Assembly: GCA_963931635.1 (NCBI GenBank)
Contig: OZ007034.1
Coordinates: 1,426,001-1,490,000, forward strand
Reading direction: 5' to 3'
From: Caccoplasma sp905210875
Lineage (GTDB): Bacteria > Bacteroidota > Bacteroidia > Bacteroidales > UBA11471
Length of the DNA stretch: 64,000 bases
How positions within the stretch are numbered: the stretch's first letter is position 1; the number at the start of each line of letters is the position of its first letter. The translations under genes and the position numbers were made by a program. Shown here piece by piece: positions 32,860 to 41,143 of this stretch. The notes under the pieces are model-generated. The model made no database searches. It was given only the letters and a program-made list of their open reading frames with translations, and was not told the origin of the DNA.

Positions 32860-32867
32860 GCAAAGGT
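32860..32867 (-). promoter_or_regulatory. Candidate -7 box for the island array
   Basis: TACCTTTG on the minus strand, about 460 nt upstream of the first array gene; no -33 TTTG. The transcript would run through elements B and A. Confidence 0.35.
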
Positions 32868-32890
32868 ATGGTGGCTTGAAAGTGTATATA

Positions 32891-32921
32891 GGGAATAAAA
32901 ATGAGCAGCATTTTTATTCCC
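32891..32921. terminator. Hairpin upstream of the island array leader
   Basis: 13-bp stem GGGAATAAAAATG / CATTTTTATTCCC, 5-nt loop. Confidence 0.6.
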
Positions 32922-32950
32922 CTTTAAAATGAAGAGGTTTGAAAAGAGAA

Positions 32951-32984
32951 AAGCCCTGCTTCTCGTATTTAAGAAGCAAGGCTT
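32951..32984 (-). terminator. Terminator after the 286-residue island gene
   Basis: Stem AAGCCTTGCTTCT / AGAAGCAGGGCTT (one mismatch) on the minus strand followed by TTTTC, 26 nt after the stop at 33010. Confidence 0.7.
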
Positions 32985-33009
32985 ATAATTTGCTGTAAAT
33001 TATATTGTA

Positions 33010-33870
33010 TCAAGGGGTTGGATATATATTAGAAAGCCCCTTTATTTCTTTGTTTTTATATTGCTTGAAGAAACTTTTAAGAGTATCGGTATCTTCCAGG
33101 AAGTTTGTATTTCTAGAAAGTTGCGTATAGTAAATTAACTTGGATATGAGCAGGGTTTTATTAAGAGAAGAAGTTTCTCCTTTCTTTCGTTTGCCTTTAA
33201 ATTGAGGGTTCAAGTCAAAAAAGTATTTTAGTAGGTGTGCAAAATACCATATCAAAACAGAATCAGATTCATCTTTTCTATCAATGAATGGAGATACTCC
33301 TTTGTTTACGTCTATCCTGTTCACATGTATTGAATCCTTATCCTGTTCATAGCCTCGTTTTACCCATTCTAATATAAGAGATATAGTTCTACCACTTTCT
33401 ATTTCTATTTTTCCTTTATTGGTTTTCAAACTTAATTTTGCCTTAAAGTTATTTGTGTCAGGCAATAAATTGATAAGGCTCTCAATGTTTTCTCTACGTG
33501 TAGGTCGTGCCATGAAACAGTCAAAGCATATACTACAAGCATAATCAAAACAGAACATTACCAACAGCCAAAAAGCGTCAGTATCAAGCCCCAATCCGTT
33601 TATAGTGTCTTGTAATTCTTTATTGCTTATATAGTTCTCGTATTTATAAGGGCATATTATTTGACCTGTATTGTATCGTTCAGTAAATATCTCTGCCGCA
33701 GTTGGAATATCAACTAATTTCACTTCACTGGGATAAATAACGACAGACCAATCTTCATTATGGTAAGGTTCTCCTTCTCCATACATAATGTCATAGACGT
33801 ATCTTAATTGACTTGTTTCGCCGTCGTCAAGTTGCCCTTTTTCATTGAGGTATCTTATAGGTAATTCCAT
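33010..33870 (-). CDS. Unknown island protein next to tRNA-Lys
   Basis: 286 residues starting MELPIRYLNEKGQLDDGE. No family recognised. It appears soluble, with a Cys-rich hydrophobic segment (LLVMFCFDYACSICFDCFMA) in the middle and a basic C-terminal third (KGKRKKGETSSLNK). The open frame continues upstream to 34116, but that would cross a complete terminator hairpin (33901-33936) and joins an integrase-like start, so the start at 33870 is preferred. It has its own downstream terminator. Confidence 0.6.
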   Translation of the reverse strand: MELPIRYLNEKGQLDDGETSQLRYVYDIMYGEGEPYHNEDWSVVIYPSEVKLVDIPTAAEIFTERYNTGQIICPYKYENYISNKELQDTINGLGLDTDAFWLLVMFCFDYACSICFDCFMARPTRRENIESLINLLPDTNNFKAKLSLKTNKGKIEIESGRTISLILEWVKRGYEQDKDSIHVNRIDVNKGVSPFIDRKDESDSVLIWYFAHLLKYFFDLNPQFKGKRKKGETSSLNKTLLISKLIYYTQLSRNTNFLEDTDTLKSFFKQYKNKEIKGLSNIYPTP

Positions 33871-33900
33871 TACTCTTTGGTTTAGACTATAAAAGTAATG

Positions 33901-33936
33901 AAAAAAGCCCACCAGACATTTGAATAAGTGGGCTTT
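33901..33936 (-). terminator. Terminator inside the long frame at tRNA-Lys
   Basis: AAGCCCAC / GTGGGCTT stem with a 16-nt loop and TTTTTT on the minus strand, lying between the integrase remnant and the 286-residue gene. Confidence 0.75.
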
Positions 33937-33984
33937 TCTGTATTTAGAGCAGGTTTTTCTGTCTTGTGAAAGGATGAGAGAATG

Positions 33985-34116
33985 GGAAAAAGGTATGGAC
34001 TCTCTTTGCAATGGTATTTCCCGTTTTCTGTCTTTTGTCACCCTCAACATTAGAGGTGATTCATTGTTACTAAGCACTTTGGACTTGTAACAAACGGTTT
34101 TTACTGTAATTCCCAC
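33985..34116 (-). pseudogene. Integrase N-terminal remnant at tRNA-Lys
   Basis: The first about 40 residues (MGITVKTVCYKSKVLSNNES, then PLMLRVTKDRKREIPL) look like the arm-binding start of a Bacteroidetes tyrosine integrase (compare residues 1-30 of the integrases at 3052 and 13035). After that the similarity stops and a terminator follows. No catalytic domain is found in any frame nearby. A truncated integrase beside a tRNA 3' end marks a decayed integration event. The right limit of the remnant is approximate. Confidence 0.5.
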
Positions 34117-34182
34117 GGTTTACACGCTGGTTTACACAAATTGCGTATATTGGGGCTAAACAGGGGGTAAAAACAATAAAAA

Positions 34183-34213
34183 AAGAGTTGCACAATAATA
34201 TGCAACTCTTTGA
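34183..34213 (-). terminator. tRNA-Lys terminator
   Basis: AAAGAGTTGCA / TGCAACTCTTT stem with an 8-9-nt loop and a long T run on the minus strand, directly after the tRNA. Confidence 0.8.
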
Positions 34214-34223
34214 AAATCAAATG

Positions 34224-34297
34224 TGACCCCGGAGGGGCTCGAACCCTCGACCCAATGATTAAGAGTCATTTGCTCTACCAGCTGAGCTACGGAGTCA
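34224..34297 (-). tRNA. tRNA-Lys (CTT)
   Basis: 74-nt cloverleaf. Acceptor TGACTCC / GGGGTCA (one G-T), D arm with AGCTCAGCTGGTAGAGC, anticodon stem AATGA / TCATT around loop CTCTTAA (anticodon CTT), and T loop GGTTCGAGCCC. CCA is not encoded. Likely the attachment site of the adjacent island. Confidence 0.95.
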
Positions 34298-34307
34298 TTT
34301 GCGGGGA

Positions 34308-34338
34308 CAAAAGTAATGCTTTTTGCTGAACTGGCAAA
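34308..34338 (-). promoter_or_regulatory. tRNA-Lys promoter
   Basis: TTTG, 19-bp spacer, TACTTTTG on the minus strand, 10 nt before the tRNA 5' end. Confidence 0.8.
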
Positions 34339-34383
34339 AGTTTTCGAGAATTTTTTATCGTAAAATTATTTTCTTCGTTGTGT

Positions 34384-34422
34384 CCCTCTTTGGCAGACCG
34401 AGAGTCTCCTGCTCAAAGAGGG
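34384..34422. terminator. Hairpin downstream of upp
   Basis: CCCTCTTTG / CAAAGAGGG stem with a 21-nt loop. No clear T run follows, so termination strength is uncertain. Confidence 0.4.
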
Positions 34423-34426
34423 GGTT

Positions 34427-35086
34427 TTAGATTTTTTTGCCGTAGGCCAGGTCTCCGGCATCGCCCAGTCCCGGGTCGATGTAGAGATTGGGGGTGAGGC
34501 GCTCGTCGAGGGCGCCGGTCCATAGCGATACCGGCTCGCCGGCAAGTTCTTTCTCGATGTGTTCGACACCCGGCCGGCTGGCAATCACCGAGGCTATGTG
34601 GGTGTGCGCAGGTGTGCCTCCTTGTGCTATCAGTTCGCGGTAGGCGACGGCCAGCGACGCACCGGTGGCCAGCATGGGGTCGACCAGGAAAAGTATCTTC
34701 CCTTCGAGCCGGGGGGTATAGATGGAGTCGAAACGCACCTCCATCGTCTCTTCGGCACGGTTATAGGCGCGGCGAGCCGATATGAAGGCGTTCTCGGCCC
34801 GGTCGAAGTAGTTGAGGAATCCATGGTGGAACGGCAGCCCGGCCCGCAAGATGGTGGCGATGACAATATCCTGTGCCGGTAACTGCACGTCGATGGGATT
34901 GATGGGGGTTTCTATGGTGTGGGGAGCGTAGGCAAAGGTTTTGCTTATTTCGTAAGCCATGATTTCGCCCACTCTTTCCAGGTTTCGGCGGAAACGCATG
35001 CGGTCGTGCTGTATCTCGATGTTGCGGATTTCGGAGAGAAAAACTTCCAGCAGAGAGTTTTCCCGGTTGAGAATGTGTAAGGTCAT
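34427..35086 (-). CDS. upp: Uracil phosphoribosyltransferase
   Basis: It salvages uracil to UMP using PRPP. 219 residues from Met 35086, with the PRPP-binding loop VDPMLATGAS (about 135-144), ATILRAGLPFHHG for the dimer and substrate loop, and the C-terminal uracil-binding YIDPGLGDAGD. The 24-nt longer frame to 35110 is possible, but the family usually starts near here. It is divergent from the GH95 gene. Confidence 0.95.
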   Translation of the reverse strand: MTLHILNRENSLLEVFLSEIRNIEIQHDRMRFRRNLERVGEIMAYEISKTFAYAPHTIETPINPIDVQLPAQDIVIATILRAGLPFHHGFLNYFDRAENAFISARRAYNRAEETMEVRFDSIYTPRLEGKILFLVDPMLATGASLAVAYRELIAQGGTPAHTHIASVIASRPGVEHIEKELAGEPVSLWTGALDERLTPNLYIDPGLGDAGDLAYGKKI

Positions 35087-35173
35087 CGTGTGTCGGTCTA
35101 TTTTTTGCAATATTGGCTAAAAAAATCGAGAACCCCAAATCCTTTGCTATCTTTGTAGAGAGAAGCCGTTGTT

Positions 35174-35205
35174 ATTGGAGGCTTACATATTAAATATTAT
35201 CTTTG
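35174..35205 (+). promoter_or_regulatory. Promoter of the GH95-led operon
   Basis: ATTG with a 20-bp spacer to TATCTTTG (35198-35205), 29 nt before the GH95 start. A second TATCTTTG at 35148-35155 lacks a -33 box. Confidence 0.6.
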
Positions 35206-35233
35206 TTCCCTGTCCGCATCTTTGTATGGTACC

Positions 35234-37747
35234 ATGAAAAGAAAAGCATTCTCCTTGTTTTTATTCTCAGAAAAAGCGTGGCTTCCCGTCGTATGGCGTG
35301 GCACGCTGTTGTGGTGTCTGTTTCTCTCTTTGTCCCTGCCGGTCGGGGCGCAGGAGCCGTTGAAGTTGTGGTACGACAAGCCCGCCGGAGAGTGGGTCGA
35401 GGCCTTGCCGTTGGGTAACGGACATATAGGGGCGATGGTCTATGGCGGTGTGAGCGAAGAGCTGATACAGCTCAATGAGTCGTCGCTCTGGTCGGGTGGC
35501 CCTCGCAAGGACAGCCTGAATGTGGAGTCGCCCCAATACCTGCCGGCTGTGCGTGAAGTTCTGTTTACGGGCAACTTTTCGGCCGTGTCGCGATTGTGCA
35601 GGGCCATGCAGGGCCCGTATAGCGCCAGTTATCTGCCATTGGGCGATTTGCGCATATCCTACAAGATGCCCCGCTCGGCTGCTGTCGACTATTATCGCGA
35701 ACTGGATATTTCCGAGGCGATAACCTCTACCCGTTTTACGGTGGCCGGCGTTACCTACCGGCGGGAGGCTTTTGTCTCTTTCCCCGACAAGGCCCTGGTC
35801 TTGAAACTTACCGCATCGGAAAAGGGGGCGCTTTCGTTGCGTATTGCATTCTCCTCGCCGTTGCGGCATGAAATCGAGGCTCCCGCACCCGACCGTCTGG
35901 TGGTGCAGGGGTGTGCGCCGGCCCGGCTCGACCCCAGCTATTATCGGGTCAAGGGGCGTGAGCCGATAGCCTATGAGGAAGATGGCCATACCGGCATGCG
36001 TTTCCGTGCCGGCATACAGGTGCGGGTAAAAGACGGAACGGTCGGGGCCGATACCTCCGGCATATCGGTCGACCGCGCCACCGAGGTGGTGCTGCTGCTC
36101 ACGGCCGCCACCAGTTTCAATGGCTACGATAAATATCCCGATACCGAGGGAAAAGATGAAAAAGCACTTGCCGACGGCGCGCTGCGAGAGGCGGTGGCAC
36201 GCTTCTACAAGAAGTTGAAGGCACGTCATGTGGCCGACTACCGCACCTATTTCGACCGTTTTGCTCTGTCGCTGGGCCGGTCGGCCGACTCGTTGCGCGC
36301 CCTGCCTACCGACCGTCGGCTGATTGCCCACTCTCAGGGTCTGCCCGACACCGAGTTGGAGACGCTCTATTTCCAGTACGGACGTTATCTGCTTATATCG
36401 GCCTCTCGCGAAGGAGGCTCTCCGGCCAACTTGCAGGGCATATGGAATCATCATTTGCGTGCCCCGTGGAGCTCCAACTATACCATCAACATCAATACCG
36501 AGATGAATTATTGGCCGGCCGAGGTTACCTCTCTCTCGGAGATGCACATGCCGCTGCTCGACTGGATAGAGAACCTCTCGCACACCGGAGCGGCCACCGC
36601 CCGGGAGTATTATCGCTGTGCCGGTTGGGTAGCCCATCAGAACTCCGATATCTGGGGGTTGAGCAATGCCGTGGGCGACAGACGGGGCGACCCCAAGTGG
36701 GCCAACTGGTACATGGGGGGCAACTGGCTGTGCCGCCATCTCTACGAGTATTATGCCTTTACGCGCGATGAGAAGTTTCTGCGTGAGAAGGCCTACCCGG
36801 TCATGAAGGAGGCGGCCCGCTTCTGCCTCGACTGGCTGGTCGAGAAAGACGGCTATCTGCTGACGGCTCCTTCGACATCGCCCGAGAACAACTACCGTAT
36901 TTCGGGCAAGACCTATTCGGTGACGATGGGAGCGACGATGGATATGTCCATCATCTGGGATCTCTTCTCCCACCTCATCGAGACATCGGCCCGGCTGGGC
37001 ATCGATGCCGCTTTCCGCGATACGCTGTTGGCAGCCCGCGACCGTCTTTACCCTTTGCGCATAGGCAGCCGTGGCCAGCTTCTTGAATGGTACGACGAGT
37101 ACGAAGAGGTCGACCCCCATCATCGCCATGTATCGCATCTTTACGGCCTGCACCCGGGCCATCAGATTTCGCCGCTCTTTACACCCCGGTATGCCGAGGC
37201 CTGCCGGCGCACGCTCGAAATCCGTGGCGATGAGGGAACCGGTTGGAGCAAGGCCTGGAAGATAAACTTCTGGGCCCGTCTGCTCGACGGCGACCACGCC
37301 TACAAGATGGTGCGCGACATCATGACGGCCGTAGGACCGGGCACATCGAACAATGGCGGCGGTACCTATCCCAACCTTTTTGATGCCCACCCGCCTTTCC
37401 AAATCGACGGTAACTTCGGTGCAACGGCCGGACTGGCCGAGATGCTTGTGCAGAGCCACATGGGCGAGATACACCTCTTGCCGGCCTGCCCCGCAGCCTG
37501 GCCTTGCGGCGAGGTACGCGGCTTGAAGGCCCGTGGCGGTTTCGACCTCTCTTTTTCATGGCGCGATGGTCGTCTGGTGAGCGGGGTTATCTGTTCCTCG
37601 GCGGGAGAGACCTGTGTTTTGCGGTCGGCGCAGCCCCTTACGGTCAAGGGGGCAAAGGCTTCGGTGCGGCGCGACGGGCGCTATTACCTCTATACCTTCT
37701 CCACCCGGCCCGGTGGTCGGTATGGCTTGACTGTTGCAAACCAATGA
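35234..37747 (+). CDS. GH95 alpha-L-fucosidase (or alpha-L-galactosidase)
   Basis: 837-residue exported GH95 inverting enzyme. A signal peptide with a long N-region ends near VGAQ. The start of the mature protein (LWYDKPAGEWVEALPLGNGH) and LNESSLWSGGP are family hallmarks. The TININTEMNYW segment (about residues 416-426) holds the catalytic Asn pair, and HRHVSHLYGLHPG (about 628) lies in the (alpha/alpha)6 barrel. It likely removes terminal fucose or L-galactose from pectin or xyloglucan side chains. The ATG at 35234 is used; the longer frame needs TTG. The GH2 gene follows 13 nt later. Confidence 0.93.
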   Translation: MKRKAFSLFLFSEKAWLPVVWRGTLLWCLFLSLSLPVGAQEPLKLWYDKPAGEWVEALPLGNGHIGAMVYGGVSEELIQLNESSLWSGGPRKDSLNVESPQYLPAVREVLFTGNFSAVSRLCRAMQGPYSASYLPLGDLRISYKMPRSAAVDYYRELDISEAITSTRFTVAGVTYRREAFVSFPDKALVLKLTASEKGALSLRIAFSSPLRHEIEAPAPDRLVVQGCAPARLDPSYYRVKGREPIAYEEDGHTGMRFRAGIQVRVKDGTVGADTSGISVDRATEVVLLLTAATSFNGYDKYPDTEGKDEKALADGALREAVARFYKKLKARHVADYRTYFDRFALSLGRSADSLRALPTDRRLIAHSQGLPDTELETLYFQYGRYLLISASREGGSPANLQGIWNHHLRAPWSSNYTININTEMNYWPAEVTSLSEMHMPLLDWIENLSHTGAATAREYYRCAGWVAHQNSDIWGLSNAVGDRRGDPKWANWYMGGNWLCRHLYEYYAFTRDEKFLREKAYPVMKEAARFCLDWLVEKDGYLLTAPSTSPENNYRISGKTYSVTMGATMDMSIIWDLFSHLIETSARLGIDAAFRDTLLAARDRLYPLRIGSRGQLLEWYDEYEEVDPHHRHVSHLYGLHPGHQISPLFTPRYAEACRRTLEIRGDEGTGWSKAWKINFWARLLDGDHAYKMVRDIMTAVGPGTSNNGGGTYPNLFDAHPPFQIDGNFGATAGLAEMLVQSHMGEIHLLPACPAAWPCGEVRGLKARGGFDLSFSWRDGRLVSGVICSSAGETCVLRSAQPLTVKGAKASVRRDGRYYLYTFSTRPGGRYGLTVANQ

Positions 37748-37760
37748 AACTCTACCATAC

Positions 37761-40181
37761 ATGAAACGAACGATTTTCTTACCCTTCCTCTTTCTGGCGT
37801 TGGCTGTGGTGGCACAGTCCCGTCAGGAAATTTATCTGGAAAAAGGCTGGCGCTTTACCCGGGGCGATGTGGCCGGAGCCGCTGCCCCTGATTTCGACGA
37901 CAGCCGTTGGGCTACGGTCGAAGTGCCGCACGACTGGGCCATCTACGGCCCGTTCGATAAAGATATTGACAAGCAGGTCGTCGCCATCGAGCAGAACGGC
38001 GAGACTGTCCCCACCGAGAAGACCGGGCGCACCGGTGCCCTGCCCTACATAGGCGTGGGCTGGTACCGCACTACCTTTACCGTGCCGCAGGGGCGTCGTG
38101 CCCTGCTGGTTTTCGATGGGGCGATGAGCCGGCCCTGTGTCTATGTCAACGGCCGTGAGGCCGGACGTTGGGCCTATGGATACACGCCGTTTTACATCGA
38201 TGTAACACCCTATCTCACCGATGGAGAGAATCACCTTGCCGTGCGTCTCGAAAATCTGCCCGAGAGTTCGCGCTGGTATCCCGGTGCCGGACTGTATCGT
38301 CCTGTGCGTCTCGTTATTACGGGCGATGTGTCGGTGCGCATGTGGGGTACCCGTGTTACCACACCTGTCGTAACGGCAGAAAACGCTCTGGTGCAGGTCG
38401 ATGCCGAGATAGAAAATGCCGACGGACACGATCTCGATATTTCGACTGTCATCTACGATGCTACGGGCAATCCGGTGGCGCGGAGCGAAGCTCAGGAGCT
38501 TTTCTTCGACGGTACGACGACAGCCCGGCTGACGATAACGAGCCCCCGGTTGTGGTCGCCCGAGTCGCCCGAGCTCTATACGGCGGTTGTCTCGATAAGT
38601 GAATACGGAGAGTTGCTCGACGAATACACCACCCGTTTCGGGGTGCGTACGATTGAATATTTGCCCGAGAAAGGATTCCTTCTCAACGGAGTGCCCCGCA
38701 AGTTCAAGGGGGTGTGTCTGCATCACGACCTCGGCCCGTTGGGTGCGGCCGTCAACAAGGCTGCGTTGCGCCGGCAGCTGCTCATCATGAAGGAGATGGG
38801 GTGCGATGCCATTCGCACGGCCCATAACATACCGGCACCGTGGCAGATGGAGTTGTGCGACGAAATCGGTCTCATGGTCATGGCCGAGTCGTTCGACGAG
38901 TGGGCCATCGCCAAGTGCAAGAACGGGTACAACCTTTTCTTTGACGAATGGGCCGAGAAAGACCTGGTCAACCTCATTCGCTGCCATCGCAATCACCCCT
39001 CCATCGTGATGTGGAGCATCGGCAACGAGGTGAACGAGCAGAGCCGTACAGGTGGAGGCAAGGTAGCCAAGTTCTTGCAGGACATCTGCCATCGCGAAGA
39101 TCCCACCCGCCCCGTAACCGTGGGAATGGACCGTCCCGACCATGCCATGAAAAATCAGTTTGCCGCCGTGCTCGACATTCCCGGCCTCAACTATCGCCTG
39201 CACCGCTATGTCGACAGCTATAAGCAGATGCCGCAACGCATGATTCTGGGCTCGGAGACCGCCTCGACTATCAGTTCGCGCGGCGTGTACAAGTTCCCTG
39301 TCGAGCCTACCAAGGGAGCCATGTACGATGATGCTCAATGTAGCTCTTACGATTTGGACGCCTGCTCGTGGTCCAATCTGCCCGACGACGATTGGGCCTT
39401 TCAAGACGATAAGCCGTGGGTCATCGGCGAGTTTGTCTGGACGGGATTCGATTACCTGGGCGAGCCCACCCCCTATGACGATATATGGCCTTCGCGCAGC
39501 TCCTATTTTGGCATTTGCGACCTGGCTGGCCTGCCCAAAGACCGCTATTACCTCTACCGCAGCCGGTGGAACACCCAGTCGCCCACGCTGCACCTTCTCC
39601 CGCATTGGAACTGGGAGGGACGCGAAGGTGAGGTGACCCCCGTTTATTGCTATACCAGCTACCCGTCGGCCGAACTCTTTGTCAACGGCAAATCGCAGGG
39701 GCGTCGCACCAAAGACCCCTCGCAACCCTACGACCGTTACCGGCTGCGCTGGAACGACGTGGTATATGAGCCGGGCGTGGTGAAGGTCGTTGCCTATGAC
39801 GAGAAGGGCAGGGCCGTGGCCGAGAAGGAGATGCGCACGGCGGGCCGACCCCACCACCTGACGCTGATGCCCGACCGCACGGAACTGATGGCCAACGGCA
39901 AGGATTTGGCCTTCGTTACGGTACAGGCGGTCGATGAGGCGGGAAATCCCTGTCCCCTGGCCGACAATGCGCTGACCTTCGAGGTGACCGGTGCCGGTTC
40001 GTACCGTGCCGCCTGCAACGGCGATGCCACGTCGACCGAGCTTTTCCACCTCCCCACGATGAAACTCTTCAACGGTCAGCTGGTCGTCATCGTGCGCACG
40101 CAGGAGCAGCCCGGCGACATTACGCTGACGGTGTCGGGCAAAGGTTTGGAGCCGGCCGTTGTGCGTCTGAAAAGTAAGTAG
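37761..40181 (+). CDS. GH2 beta-galactosidase-like glycosidase
   Basis: 806-residue exported GH2 enzyme, signal peptide MKRTIFLPFLFLALAVVAQS. Jelly-roll N-terminus with RFTRGDVAG-like and VEVPHDWAIYGPF segments; barrel with acid/base Glu in WSIGNEVNEQ (about residue 422) and the nucleophile region GEFVWTGFDYLGE (about 556); C-terminal Ig-like domains including DUF4982-type. It probably cleaves beta-linked galactose from pectic or arabinogalactan side chains. It is in an operon with GH95 (13 nt) and the SGNH hydrolase (23 nt). Confidence 0.92.
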   Translation: MKRTIFLPFLFLALAVVAQSRQEIYLEKGWRFTRGDVAGAAAPDFDDSRWATVEVPHDWAIYGPFDKDIDKQVVAIEQNGETVPTEKTGRTGALPYIGVGWYRTTFTVPQGRRALLVFDGAMSRPCVYVNGREAGRWAYGYTPFYIDVTPYLTDGENHLAVRLENLPESSRWYPGAGLYRPVRLVITGDVSVRMWGTRVTTPVVTAENALVQVDAEIENADGHDLDISTVIYDATGNPVARSEAQELFFDGTTTARLTITSPRLWSPESPELYTAVVSISEYGELLDEYTTRFGVRTIEYLPEKGFLLNGVPRKFKGVCLHHDLGPLGAAVNKAALRRQLLIMKEMGCDAIRTAHNIPAPWQMELCDEIGLMVMAESFDEWAIAKCKNGYNLFFDEWAEKDLVNLIRCHRNHPSIVMWSIGNEVNEQSRTGGGKVAKFLQDICHREDPTRPVTVGMDRPDHAMKNQFAAVLDIPGLNYRLHRYVDSYKQMPQRMILGSETASTISSRGVYKFPVEPTKGAMYDDAQCSSYDLDACSWSNLPDDDWAFQDDKPWVIGEFVWTGFDYLGEPTPYDDIWPSRSSYFGICDLAGLPKDRYYLYRSRWNTQSPTLHLLPHWNWEGREGEVTPVYCYTSYPSAELFVNGKSQGRRTKDPSQPYDRYRLRWNDVVYEPGVVKVVAYDEKGRAVAEKEMRTAGRPHHLTLMPDRTELMANGKDLAFVTVQAVDEAGNPCPLADNALTFEVTGAGSYRAACNGDATSTELFHLPTMKLFNGQLVVIVRTQEQPGDITLTVSGKGLEPAVVRLKSK

Positions 40182-40204
40182 CGAAAAGATAAAAACGAAT
40201 AACC

Positions 40205-40975
40205 ATGATGAAAAAAACGATTCTCACATTTGTGTGCGTCGGCCTGTCGGTATGCCTGGCCGACGCACAGGACCTCCGTGTCGTCTTTATCGGGAACAGT
40301 ATTACACAGGGCGTCCAGCTCAAAGACCCTAAGACCGAGGCACCTCCGGCACAAGCCGCTCTCTTCCTGCAAGAGCAGGTCAAGGGGGAGGTTGAGTTCC
40401 GCAACTGTGGCCGCAGCGGCCGTACTACCCTCAACTTTCTGCCCGTAACCGATACCGAATTTCCTAAAGTGCTGAAAGCTGCCGACGAGCTGGCGGCCCG
40501 CAAGGGCGTGTTGCTCTTCTCGATGATGCTGGGCACCAACGACAGTGCCGTGCGCGGCCCGCTCGGTGCGCCGGTACACCCGGTCTCTTACTATACCAAT
40601 ATGCAGGCCATTATCGACGCCTTGCTCCAACGTTACCCCAAGGCGCTGGTTGTGTTGCAGCGTCCCACCTGGTACAGCCCCAATACCTACAACTCGTCGA
40701 CCTACCTGGCCGAGGGGCTCAAACGCCTGCAATCCTATTCGCCCATGCTCGACAAGCTGGTCGAGAACTATGCCCGTGAATATCCCGGACAGGTGTTCCT
40801 CGGCGATACCCTGGCGTTTGACTATTTCAAGGAGCATCATGCCACGCACCTCATTCCCGAGTCGGGACAGGCCGGAACCTTCTACCTGCACCCCAACAAG
40901 GAGGGAGCCCGTGAGTTGGGCCGTTTCTGGGCCGAAGCTATTTTGCGCTGTCTGCCCGACAAGATGAAAAAATAG
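40205..40975 (+). CDS. SGNH/GDSL-family hydrolase, exported esterase
   Basis: 256 residues with signal peptide (KKTILTFVCVGLSVCLADAQ). The four SGNH blocks are visible: FIGNSITQG (Ser nucleophile, about 32), RNCGRSG (Gly), LGTND (Asn) and FYLHPNKEG (His about 230). Likely removes acetyl or other ester groups from glycans released by the neighbouring hydrolases. It ends the GH95-GH2 operon before a strong terminator. Confidence 0.87.
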   Translation: MMKKTILTFVCVGLSVCLADAQDLRVVFIGNSITQGVQLKDPKTEAPPAQAALFLQEQVKGEVEFRNCGRSGRTTLNFLPVTDTEFPKVLKAADELAARKGVLLFSMMLGTNDSAVRGPLGAPVHPVSYYTNMQAIIDALLQRYPKALVVLQRPTWYSPNTYNSSTYLAEGLKRLQSYSPMLDKLVENYAREYPGQVFLGDTLAFDYFKEHHATHLIPESGQAGTFYLHPNKEGARELGRFWAEAILRCLPDKMKK

Positions 40976-41010
40976 CCGTGCGCTGCACCTTGCCTGTGTG
41001 GCTCGTTGTA

Positions 41011-41046
41011 AAGCGGTGGGGAGAATTTTTCTCCCCACCGCTTTTT
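41011..41046 (+). terminator. Terminator after the GH95-GH2-SGNH operon
   Basis: AAGCGGTGGGGAGAA / TTCTCCCCACCGCTT stem with TTT loop and a T run. Confidence 0.92.
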
Positions 41047-41077
41047 CGTTCTGTCGACGCAGAATAACCCCGAATAA

Positions 41078-41109
41078 TTTGGATTATTACGTCGAAGTCT
41101 CTAAATTTG
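41078..41109 (+). promoter_or_regulatory. Promoter of the GH43-GH51-GH51 operon
   Basis: TTTG, 20-bp spacer, TAAATTTG (41102-41109), 34 nt before the GH43-like start. Confidence 0.75.
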
Positions 41110-41143
41110 TGTTGCGGTGTATAAATTACACTTAATAAGTATC

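Noticed and set aside
32711..32932. 73-codon plus-strand ORF in the island leader
   Set aside because: Runs through a terminator hairpin, has no start signal and overlaps the likely minus-strand promoter; AT-rich chance frame.
37779..40049. Very long antisense ORFs opposite GH, typA, manC and other GC-rich genes
   Set aside because: Mirror frames produced by GC-rich codon use; the plus-strand proteins have clear families and signal peptides.
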